A program made the position numbers and the translations under genes. 51,616 nt of DNA from Treponema sp. (GTDB taxonomy: Bacteria; Spirochaetota; Spirochaetia; Treponematales; Breznakiellaceae). Below are positions 13,515 through 20,215 of the stretch, piece after piece; positions within the stretch are counted from its first letter, which is position 1, and each line of letters starts with the position of its first letter. The notes below the pieces were generated by a model. It saw nothing but the letters and a program-made list of their open reading frames with translations, had not been told where the DNA came from and searched no databases. Location: contig JAISBS010000042.1 of NCBI GenBank assembly GCA_031266075.1, positions 1 to 51,616 of the forward strand, written 5' to 3'.

Positions 13515-14148
13515 CTGGTGTTCCTCCCGCGGTCATGATGGAATTCCGGTAGGCCCGGATTGTGGGGCCGGGCTTAAGGCCGCCGCGCCGGGAAAAAGGC
13601 GCCGCGGTGGCAAACAGAAGCCGGCAATACAGCGCGGGACAAAGTTCCCGGCCCAGCCGTTTATCCAGACGGCGCTGTATCCTGCCGGGAAGAATGTTCC
13701 GGCGTTTGAGGAATATCTGGGACAATCCCGTCCAGCCCGGCTTCAGGTTCCGCCGTTCCGGCGAGTCAACCAGCGCGGCGTGTTCGGCCAGAAGGGGGCG
13801 GGGGCCCACAAAGCTTTCAAGCCCCGCGAGAATAAGGGCTATGTCGGGAATTTCATCCACATGGCACTTTCGCAAAAACCTGCCCCAGGGGGGGATACGG
13901 TTCGGCTCCAGATGGGCCCGCCCGCCCCCGGACGGAAACGGCGTTTCTCCATCGAACATACTTTTGATTTTGATATAGGTAAAAGGCTCCCCGTCCCGCC
14001 CAATCCTTTGGGATACGTAAAAAATTTTTCCAAAAACAACAAGCTGGGGAAGAAAAAGGAGCGCAAACATCAGCAGGGCAAAGGGAAGCAGCGTCAGGGC
14101 GATCACAATGTCCATGAGCCGGATGATACCGGCGTCCCGAAGGTTCAT
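13501..14148 (-). CDS. Bacterial sugar transferase (polyprenyl-phosphate sugar phosphotransferase family)
   Basis: The 215-residue protein has a single N-terminal membrane hairpin (about residues 10-38). The family's cytoplasmic motifs follow: SQRIGRDGEPFTYIKIKSM, then WGRFLRKCHVDEIPDIALIL, GLESFVGPRPLLAEHA, and RRNLKPGWTGLSQIF. These enzymes transfer a sugar phosphate from a nucleotide sugar to undecaprenyl phosphate, starting glycan or capsule synthesis. The motifs are slightly divergent (AGLESFVGPRP where GDMS-VGPRP is usual; GWTGLSQ for GITGWAQ), so activity is likely but not certain. It overlaps the racemase gene by ATGA and the carboxypeptidase gene by 14 bases. No other glycan genes are adjacent. 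Confidence 0.85.
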   Translation of the reverse strand: MNLRDAGIIRLMDIVIALTLLPFALLMFALLFLPQLVVFGKIFYVSQRIGRDGEPFTYIKIKSMFDGETPFPSGGGRAHLEPNRIPPWGRFLRKCHVDEIPDIALILAGLESFVGPRPLLAEHAALVDSPERRNLKPGWTGLSQIFLKRRNILPGRIQRRLDKRLGRELCPALYCRLLFATAAPFSRRGGLKPGPTIRAYRNSIMTAGGTPDEKN

Positions 14149-14954
14149 GCCGGCGCGCCTGCGGGAAGCGGGCCGGCGGAATTCAAATCCGGGGCGGTAT
14201 GAACGAAGGGAAGGCCGGAAAAGCCGAAGGCCGCTTCCGCCGACCGCCGCGAGTTTTCCGCGCCGCCGGTGGTAATATACGCACGCCTGTTTCCGGCGGG
14301 CGGACGGTTCCCGCCGGTCCGCCGGAAACAGAGGCTCCGCAGGGCGGAACCGGGGTCAATGATTTCAAGATCGCCGGCCATGTTTTTGATGAGGGGAGAA
14401 ACCGCGGGATAATGGGTGCAGGCTAATACCAGGGTTTCAATGCCTCCCAGGGCGGCAAGAGTCTTTTCCAGAAACGCGGGGATGGGAGCCGTATCCCCCG
14501 CCTCAATGAGGGCGGAAAGTTCCTGGGCCGGGCAGGAACGGACGCGGTTGCCGGCGGCTTCCAGCGCCTTTTGATAAATGCCGCTTTGTATGGTGCGGAT
14601 CCCGCCGATGACGCCGATGACCCGGCCCGAAGGCAGGGGCGAGGCGAGGAAGGCGTGGATTAAACTGAGGATCTCCACCCCTTCGGATCGGCTGGAGGCG
14701 GCGGATAGTACACTTGACATGGCGTTACAGGCCACGGCGAGGGTGTCGATCCCCCGGCCTGCGGCAAAGGCGGCGATTTCCCCGATCCGCCTGCGCAGTT
14801 CTTCGGGGCTTTGCTTTCCATAGGGGACGCTGCCGGAATCCGAAAGGTATACCATATCCGCTCCGGGCCGCGCGGCGCAAAGGCTCTGGAACAGCGGCAG
14901 GCCACCGATGCCCCAGTCCAGAACCATCAGCCGGCAGCCGTTTTTTTTCTGCAT
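14145..14954 (-). CDS. Glutamate racemase-like protein with altered N-terminal motif
   Basis: The 269-residue protein belongs to the Asp/Glu racemase superfamily: VYLSDSGSVPYG, VACNAMSS (first catalytic Cys, about residue 76), GVIGGIRTIQSGIYQKAL, and LACTHYPAVSPLI (second catalytic Cys). Glutamate racemase makes D-glutamate for peptidoglycan. Two features are unusual. The N-terminal D-S-G-x-G-G motif, whose Asp/Ser contact substrate, reads DWGIGG. The VACNTAS motif reads VACNAMSS. Both cysteines are kept, so isomerase chemistry is possible, but substrate preference may differ. The last 50 residues are Gly/Arg/Ala-rich and unlike the family. It overlaps both neighbours, in an operon with cell-wall and glycan functions. 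A second murI elsewhere in the genome would support a changed role. Confidence 0.78.
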   Translation of the reverse strand: MQKKNGCRLMVLDWGIGGLPLFQSLCAARPGADMVYLSDSGSVPYGKQSPEELRRRIGEIAAFAAGRGIDTLAVACNAMSSVLSAASSRSEGVEILSLIHAFLASPLPSGRVIGVIGGIRTIQSGIYQKALEAAGNRVRSCPAQELSALIEAGDTAPIPAFLEKTLAALGGIETLVLACTHYPAVSPLIKNMAGDLEIIDPGSALRSLCFRRTGGNRPPAGNRRAYITTGGAENSRRSAEAAFGFSGLPFVHTAPDLNSAGPLPAGAPA

Positions 14955-15646
14955 ACAAAACCCGCCGTAACGCCCCTGAGACCGGCGCTCAAGAGCCTGA
15001 ATTTTTCAACATGGAATTTTTGCGCTACCGCTTCTTTTGCTTCGGCAATATTCCGCCTGGGGTGTTCTGCGATCATGCGCTGCCACGCGCTGTTTTCCGT
15101 CAGCCGCCGCAATTTTTTGCGGTAGTCCCGGTTCCTGATATACAACAGGCGGACCGCCGTCCATGTGGACAGGTATCGGTGGAAATACCGGGGATTAAAG
15201 GATCCGTCAAAAAGGTCTACCAGGATAAAAATGCCGCCCTCTTTTAAAACCCGGCGTATCTCATCCAGCGCCCGGTCCCACGCCATATACCGGAAACTTA
15301 ACAGCGAAACAACCATGTCAAAACAGCCGTCCGCAAAGGGCATGGCCTCCACCGCTCCCTGCCGCAGCGTTACGCCGCCGCACAGCGCCCTGGCCGCGAT
15401 GGAATACATGACGGAACTCGGCTCCAGGGCGTACAATTCCGGCGCCATCCCCTGCAGGGCCTTTGAAAGATACCCGTTCCCGCAGCCCAAATCCAGAAGG
15501 GAGCGGGGCCGGAATTTTTTTACCAGCCGCCGTATCCAGGGCCATTCAAAGACCCGCAGGCCAATACTGTCAAAAACCGCCGCGTATTCCTCCGCCACGG
15601 GGTCGTATGTTTCCGCGGCGGCGGGTGGCTCATTACATTTCTTCAA
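14927..15646 (-). CDS. SAM-dependent methyltransferase (Methyltransf_11 type)
   Basis: The protein has the class I methyltransferase motifs: LLDLGCGNGYLSKAL (motif I, SAM binding), ELYALEPSSVMYSIAA (acidic-loop region), GAVEAMPFADGCFDMVVSLLSF (motifs II/III), and VLKEGGIFILVDLFDG (motif IV/V). The substrate is unknown; context suggests lipid, quinone or glycan methylation. The start is uncertain. The frame is open to 15742, but that region lies inside the upstream lipoprotein gene and its residues look random. TTG at 15646 is the first start close to the conserved domain and lies just before the lipoprotein stop, giving an overlap of 14 bases. At the 3' end it overlaps the racemase gene by 28 bases. 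Confidence 0.8.
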   Translation of the reverse strand: MKKCNEPPAAAETYDPVAEEYAAVFDSIGLRVFEWPWIRRLVKKFRPRSLLDLGCGNGYLSKALQGMAPELYALEPSSVMYSIAARALCGGVTLRQGAVEAMPFADGCFDMVVSLLSFRYMAWDRALDEIRRVLKEGGIFILVDLFDGSFNPRYFHRYLSTWTAVRLLYIRNRDYRKKLRRLTENSAWQRMIAEHPRRNIAEAKEAVAQKFHVEKFRLLSAGLRGVTAGFVCRKKTAAG

Positions 15647-16613
15647 GCCAGGCGCCGAAAATCCAGCCCTCCACCGGCTGGACGATGCGGTACCACCGGT
15701 CCGCCTGCCCGTCGAGCGTGAATCTATCAACTGTTTCCTCAATGGCGTACACCTCGGCGGACTCCATCAATTGCGTAAGCACGGTTGATGAAGTATTGGG
15801 TTTTTCGCGGACATTTACATCGTCACTCAGCACCCAAAACCAGGCGTCTATTTCCCGCACCGGGACCGCGGTGTCGCCCCCGGCAAGGGTCCGGATTTCA
15901 CCGGCAAAAATCGAATCGGGATAATCGTACAACGCGGAGTCGAGAAGGGCTGTACGGCGGTTCTTTTCCTTTTCCGGGTCCAGCGCCCCGGCGGTCTGCA
16001 GCAGGATCGAAGACTGTACGTCCTGTTCACGGTAGGAAATTGCGGAGGTCTTGATAAATAAATTCCGCCGGTATGTCTGGTTCACCGGATCATAGGCTTC
16101 TATCTGAATAAAACCGTCTTTTTCGGTTTCGGAAAGGGTTCCTAGCACGGTTTTGCGGGGCAGAATATAATCGGTGGCGTCAACATTTTTGGCGCTGCGG
16201 TAGAGGTTCGCTTTTTCTTCGGTTACTACGGCCAGATCGCTGCCTACGGTCAGTTGGGTTGCGAAGATCAGGCCCTCTTTACCAGTATCCCGCCGGACAC
16301 GAAGATAGCCATAGACCTTGCTGTCGTAGGGGTTTGTCGCCTGCCTCGGTTCCGGCGCGAGGAGCTGCAATTTTTCACCCAGCGGAATTGATTCGACCGC
16401 TTTGGTAACATCCGTTTCGGCCCCCGTATCCTTGTCAATCGTATAGAGCCACATTCCGATGCGCATCGGGTAGGCAAGAACGGCGGATGCCGGAATCCCC
16501 TGCCTTCCGCCGGCAATTCCCGTACCGGCAGCTCCCGGCGCCGCGTTTCTGGAACACCCCGCCGGTAAAAGCAGGGCCCCCGCCAGCAGGAAAAACGAAA
16601 CGGTTCTTTTCAT
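15633..16613 (-). CDS. SH3-domain lipoprotein, first gene of envelope operon
   Basis: The start at 16613 is set by AAGGAG eight bases upstream and by the lipoprotein signal (MKRTVSFFLLAGALLLPAGC, Cys20). The mature protein of about 307 residues has a Gly/Ala-rich linker, a middle region with beta-strand character (about 70-190, possibly a first SH3-like unit: GEKLQLLAPEPRQATNP... GYLRVRRDTGKEGLIFA), and a clear C-terminal bacterial SH3 domain (DVNVREKPNTSSTVLTQL ... RWYRIVQPVEGWIFGAWL). Bacterial SH3 domains usually bind cell-wall peptides. It heads a leftward operon with a methyltransferase, a racemase, a sugar transferase and a carboxypeptidase. A TATACT box lies about 50 bases before the start. 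Confidence 0.87.
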   Translation of the reverse strand: MKRTVSFFLLAGALLLPAGCSRNAAPGAAGTGIAGGRQGIPASAVLAYPMRIGMWLYTIDKDTGAETDVTKAVESIPLGEKLQLLAPEPRQATNPYDSKVYGYLRVRRDTGKEGLIFATQLTVGSDLAVVTEEKANLYRSAKNVDATDYILPRKTVLGTLSETEKDGFIQIEAYDPVNQTYRRNLFIKTSAISYREQDVQSSILLQTAGALDPEKEKNRRTALLDSALYDYPDSIFAGEIRTLAGGDTAVPVREIDAWFWVLSDDVNVREKPNTSSTVLTQLMESAEVYAIEETVDRFTLDGQADRWYRIVQPVEGWIFGAWLEEM

Positions 16614-16751
16614 TTGATACTCCTTCACGATCTCTTGATTGGAAAGCGTGTCCAGTATATCACAGGCCGCCCGAAAAAAACAGGGCGCAATGCGCAGGGT
16701 TTCCCGGCGTTCCCTTCCACAATCGGCGTACATTTGCTACTATTCCGAGTC

Positions 16752-16796
16752 TGTCCACAAAGTAACCTCGAACCGAAGGTTCGCACTTTGTAGACA
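16752..16796 (+). repeat. Two-level hairpin between divergent genes
   Basis: The outer stem is TGTC-c-ACAAAGT (16752-16763) / ACTTTGT-a-GACA (16785-16796). The inner hairpin is CGAACC-GAA-GGTTCG (16769-16783). It belongs to the same family as hairpins near 2337, 3163, 4486, 30702 and 51384. A TACTAT box at 16738-16743, with TTCCAC 17 bases further upstream, may be the promoter of the XRE-cupin gene, placing the hairpin in its leader. Confidence 0.6.
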
Positions 16797-16858
16797 GACA
16801 CTGTTCTGATACGCGGCAAAAGAACCGGTTGCCGCAGCCCGCAACGTAAGGAAGCGCC

Positions 16859-17407
16859 ATGGAAGACGAACTCTCCCAAATCCCCGGACGGATCAAGGAA
16901 TTCCGGGAGATTCTGGAAATCAGCGCCATTGATATGGCGAAGGACATCGGGCTGGATTACGAAACCTACGTCAAATACGAATCCGGCGAGCTTGACATCC
17001 CGATCAGCGCCCTCTACAAGATCGCGCACCGGCTGGGGGCCGACACCACCGTCCTTATCACCGGGGAAGACCCCCGGATGGAACACGCCAGCGTGTGCCG
17101 GAAGGGCAAGGGGGTCAGGATAGAACGGTATCCGGGCTACGAATTTTCCAGCCTGGCCTATAACTTCAAGGGCCGGACCATGGAGCCCCTGCTGGTCTTC
17201 CTCGACCCCGGAAAGGAAGAGGCCGCCCCGGTGTTCCACTCGGGCCAGGAATTCAACTATGTGGTTGAAGGAGCGGTCAAGGTAACGGTGGGTGGACGGG
17301 AGTATGTGCTGGCCGCGGGGGACTCCATTTATTTTGACGCCCGCCTTCCCCACGGGCAAAGCGCGGTGAAGGGCCCCGCTTCATTTATCACCATCATACA
17401 GGAATAA
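16859..17407 (+). CDS. XRE-family regulator with C-terminal cupin domain
   Basis: The 182-residue protein has an N-terminal helix-turn-helix (about residues 9-66: IKEFREILEISAIDMAKDIG, then YVKYESGELDIPISALYKIA) and a C-terminal cupin (about 105-180: PVFHSGQEFNYVVEGAVKVTV, GDSIYFDARLPHGQSAV). Such regulators sense a small ligand in the cupin and control a nearby metabolic gene. AAGGAAG lies before the ATG. The acyl-CoA synthetase starts five bases after its stop, so the two form an operon, and the synthetase product or substrate is the likely signal. This pairing is known from other bacteria; the ligand here is inferred, not shown. Confidence 0.9.
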   Translation: MEDELSQIPGRIKEFREILEISAIDMAKDIGLDYETYVKYESGELDIPISALYKIAHRLGADTTVLITGEDPRMEHASVCRKGKGVRIERYPGYEFSSLAYNFKGRTMEPLLVFLDPGKEEAAPVFHSGQEFNYVVEGAVKVTVGGREYVLAAGDSIYFDARLPHGQSAVKGPASFITIIQE

Positions 17408-17411
17408 CACC

Positions 17412-19109
17412 ATGGATGAAATATTGTCCCGGTACTGTCCCCGGATAGAATTTGACAGCTATGAGGATTTTTACGCCAACTACCGGTGTACCGTGCCGGA
17501 AGATTTTAACTTTGCCTATGATGTGGCGGATGAATGGGCCCGGCTCCAGCCGGACAAGCTGGCTCTCCGGTGGACCAATGACGGGGGGGACATGAGGTCC
17601 TGGAGCTTTGCCGATATAAAGCGTTTAAGTGACAAGGCCGCCAACGCCCTGCTTGATTTGGGAATTCAAAAAGGCGATGTGGTCATGCTGATCTTAAAAC
17701 AGCGGCCCCAGGTGTGGTATATCATGTGCGCCCTGATGAAGATCGGCGCGGTCTGCATCCCCGCTTCCTACCAGCTTACCGCCAAAGACCTGGAGTACCG
17801 CTGCGCCGCCGCGGGGGTAAAACTGCTTATCACCATTGACGATGCGGAGATGCTGGAGAACATCAGGATCGCGGCGGCCCCCCGCGCGGTGCTCCAAAAG
17901 ACCGCCGTTGTAGGGAACAGTATCCCCGAAGGCTGTATTGATATGGACGCCGCCATTGAAAAGGCCGGTGAAAAATTCACCCGTCCTCAGGGGCAGGCGG
18001 CGGCCTCTTGCAACGATCCCATGCTGATCTATTTTTCTTCCGGCACCACGGGCCTGCCGAAAATGGTCCTCCACAACCACACCCTGCCCCTGGGCCATAT
18101 CGTTACGGCCAAATACTGGCAGTGCGTGGAGGACGGCAAAATCCACATGACCCAAACCGATTCGGGGTGGGCGAAATTCGCCTGGGGGAAAATCTACGGC
18201 CAGTGGATCTGCGGAGCCGCCATCGGCGCCTATGATACGGAAAAATTCACCCCCCAGGGTATGCTGGACGCGATTCAGCGCCTGCGGCCCGCCACCTTCT
18301 GCGCCCCGGCGACGATCTTCCGCTACCTTATCAAGGAAGACCTTTCGGCCTGCGATTTCAGTTTTATCAAACATACCTCGGTGGCGGGGGAACCCTTAAG
18401 CCCGGAAGTCTATCATCAAATTAAGGAAAAAACGGGCCTTGAAATTCGGGAGGGCTTCGGCCAGTCGGAAACTTCGGTCATGGCCGCCACCTTCAAGTGG
18501 CTCCCGGCGAAGCCCGGTTCCATGGGCAAACCGGCCCCCCTTTTCGGCCTCAACCTGCTTGACGAGGATGATCAGCCCTGCGATGACGGGATCGTGGGCA
18601 ATATCAGCATCACCAACGCGGGGGACCACTCTTTTTCCGGGGCGACGGTTTCAAACACGCCGGGCCTGTTCCGGGGCTACCTCCAGGATGAGGAGATCAC
18701 CAAGGGCTGCTGGTACGGCGGAACCTACCGGACCGGCGATATGGCCTGGCATGATGATGAGGGCTACTACTGGTTTGTGGGGCGGAACGACGACGTGATC
18801 AAATGTTCCGGCTACCGCATCGGCCCCTTTGAGGTGGAAAGCGCCCTGATGGAACATCCCTCGGTGCTGGAGTGCGCGGTAACTGCCGCGCCGGATCCCA
18901 TGCGGGGCCAGGTGGTCAAGGCCACCATCGTGCTGGCCAGGGGTTTCGCCCCGTCCGATGAACTGAAGCGGGAATTGCAGAACCATGTTAAACGGGTAAC
19001 CGCCCCCTACAAGTACCCCCGGATTATCGAATTTACCGGAGAACTGCCGAAAACGGTGAGCGGAAAAATTCAGCGGAACCTGATCCGCAAAAAAGACGGG
19101 GGGAACTGA
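17412..19109 (+). CDS. AMP-forming acyl-CoA synthetase (medium-chain/aryl type)
   Basis: The 565-residue protein has all core motifs of the ANL adenylate-forming superfamily: the P-loop IYFSSGTTGLPKMVLHNH (about residues 206-223), GWAKFAWGKIYGQWICGA, EGFGQSET (about 352-359), YRTGDMAWHDDEGYYWFVGR, DVIKCSGYRIGPFEVESAL, and a C-terminal PKTVSGKIQRN with the catalytic Lys about 552. It activates a carboxylic acid with ATP and CoA. The length and motif style fit the ACSM/acetyl-CoA-synthetase-like branch; the acid is unknown. It is cotranscribed with the XRE-cupin regulator. The convergent proC gene starts four bases beyond its stop, with no terminator visible. Confidence 0.92.
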   Translation: MDEILSRYCPRIEFDSYEDFYANYRCTVPEDFNFAYDVADEWARLQPDKLALRWTNDGGDMRSWSFADIKRLSDKAANALLDLGIQKGDVVMLILKQRPQVWYIMCALMKIGAVCIPASYQLTAKDLEYRCAAAGVKLLITIDDAEMLENIRIAAAPRAVLQKTAVVGNSIPEGCIDMDAAIEKAGEKFTRPQGQAAASCNDPMLIYFSSGTTGLPKMVLHNHTLPLGHIVTAKYWQCVEDGKIHMTQTDSGWAKFAWGKIYGQWICGAAIGAYDTEKFTPQGMLDAIQRLRPATFCAPATIFRYLIKEDLSACDFSFIKHTSVAGEPLSPEVYHQIKEKTGLEIREGFGQSETSVMAATFKWLPAKPGSMGKPAPLFGLNLLDEDDQPCDDGIVGNISITNAGDHSFSGATVSNTPGLFRGYLQDEEITKGCWYGGTYRTGDMAWHDDEGYYWFVGRNDDVIKCSGYRIGPFEVESALMEHPSVLECAVTAAPDPMRGQVVKATIVLARGFAPSDELKRELQNHVKRVTAPYKYPRIIEFTGELPKTVSGKIQRNLIRKKDGGN

Positions 19110-19113
19110 GGGT

Positions 19114-19956
19114 TCAGCGCGGCGCGGGGGCTCCCAGTTCGATTGACCGTTTCCAGGCCGCCTCCACCGCGTTCATTACCGTTCCCCGGAACGCCCCCCG
19201 CTCCAGCGCCGCGATTCCCGCAATGGTCGTGCCGCCGGGGGATGTTACCATGTCCTTGAGTTCGCCGGGGTGTTTCCCAGTCTCTTCCACCATGGCGGCG
19301 GCCCCCAGCACCGTCCGGGCCGCGTAGCGCAGGGACTTGTCCCGGGGCAGCCCCGCCCGGACGCCGCCGTCCGCCAGGGCTTCAATAAACAGGTACACAA
19401 AGGCCGGCCCCGAACCGGAGAGCCCGGTTACCGCGTCCAGATACGCCTCATCAACCCGGTCGACAAGCCCCGCGGCCCCGAGGATTTTTTCCAGCTCGCC
19501 GGTTTGTGCGGCCTCCAGTTCCGGGGAAACCGCCAGGGCGATCATCCCCCGGCGGATGAGGGCCGGGGTGTTGGGCATGATCCGGGCTGTGGGGATCCTG
19601 CCCGCCGGGCCGCTCCCCGCCAGAGCCTGGATTTTCCCGATGGGCCAGCCTGCGGCCATGGACACCAGAACCGGCGGCTTCCCCGCGGCCAGCCGCTCCC
19701 CCAGAACCGGGGCGATTTCCCCCAGCAGGCTCCCCAGCGCCTGGGGCTTGACGGCAAGGAACACATAATCGCCCTTCGCCGCCGCCTCCGCCGCGGAAGC
19801 GTAGATCGCGGCCCCCAGCTCTTTGGCCGCCGCCGCCGCCTTCGCCCGGTCCGTATCGCAAAAGCCGATGCGCCCGCCCCCCGCGATTTCCGCCGCGCCC
19901 TTCATCAGGGCCGTTCCCATGTTCCCGCTGCCTATGCAGGCGATTGTGCTGTCCAT
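19114..19956 (-). CDS. proC: Pyrroline-5-carboxylate reductase
   Basis: The 280-residue enzyme reduces 1-pyrroline-5-carboxylate to proline with NAD(P)H. Visible motifs are the N-terminal Rossmann GxGxxG (ACIGSGNMGTALM), a conserved FLAVKPQ (VFLAVKPQALGSLL), RIMPNTPALIRRGM, and the C-terminal signature LSGSGPAFVYLFIEALADGGV ... DMVTSPGGTTIAGIAALE. The length is normal. The start at 19956 gives the standard N-terminus; upstream codons (to 20061) are not conserved-looking. A -10-like TATCAT (minus strand, 19968-19963) ends six bases before the ATG, and there is no ribosome-binding site, fitting the leaderless pattern. It is monocistronic. Confidence 0.94.
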   Translation of the reverse strand: MDSTIACIGSGNMGTALMKGAAEIAGGGRIGFCDTDRAKAAAAAKELGAAIYASAAEAAAKGDYVFLAVKPQALGSLLGEIAPVLGERLAAGKPPVLVSMAAGWPIGKIQALAGSGPAGRIPTARIMPNTPALIRRGMIALAVSPELEAAQTGELEKILGAAGLVDRVDEAYLDAVTGLSGSGPAFVYLFIEALADGGVRAGLPRDKSLRYAARTVLGAAAMVEETGKHPGELKDMVTSPGGTTIAGIAALERGAFRGTVMNAVEAAWKRSIELGAPAPR

Positions 19957-19962
19957 GGCTTG

Positions 19963-19968
19963 ATGATA
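19963..19968 (-). promoter_or_regulatory. -10 box six bases before proC
   Basis: TATCAT on the minus strand. I see no good -35 in the GC-rich sequence upstream. The spacing to the start codon equals that at 726, 6357, 7926, 8639 and 35446. Confidence 0.5.
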
Positions 19969-20030
19969 CCGGATTCGGCGGGCCGCCGCTACCATACCAG
20001 CATGGATGCCGCGGTAACCGGGCTTTAGCT

Positions 20031-20094
20031 GGAGTTTGCTTTGCAAACTCCGAACCATCAATCCGGCAGGGATGCCAGATTGATGGCTTTAGCC
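20031..20094 (+). repeat. Cluster of short hairpins upstream of the regulator array
   Basis: GGAGTTTGC-TTT-GCAAACTCC (20031-20051) is a perfect 9-base stem with a three-base loop. CCATCAATC (20055-20063) pairs with GATTGATGG (20078-20086). GGCTTTAGC occurs at 20021-20029 and again at 20085-20093. Confidence 0.65.
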
Positions 20095-20124
20095 TTGACG
20101 TATAGCGGCGGCGCCTGTTATAAT
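20095..20124 (+). promoter_or_regulatory. Strong promoter of the MalT-like regulator array
   Basis: TTGACG (20095-20100), 18-base spacer, TATAAT (20119-20124). Transcription would start near 20131 and give a leader of about 85 bases. Confidence 0.75.
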
Positions 20125-20130
20125 TTTTCT

Positions 20131-20177
20131 GGTTTTTGTTAAAATAACACCAAATTGTGGAAAATACTACAAAAACC
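20131..20177 (+). promoter_or_regulatory. Inverted repeat at the start of the leader
   Basis: GGTTTTTGT (20131-20139) pairs with ACAAAAACC (20169-20177). It sits at the predicted transcription start, so it could be an operator for the encoded regulators or a 5' hairpin. Confidence 0.45.
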
Positions 20178-20215
20178 AGGGATAGTAGTTGATACCGGAT
20201 AAAAAAGGAGCGATT

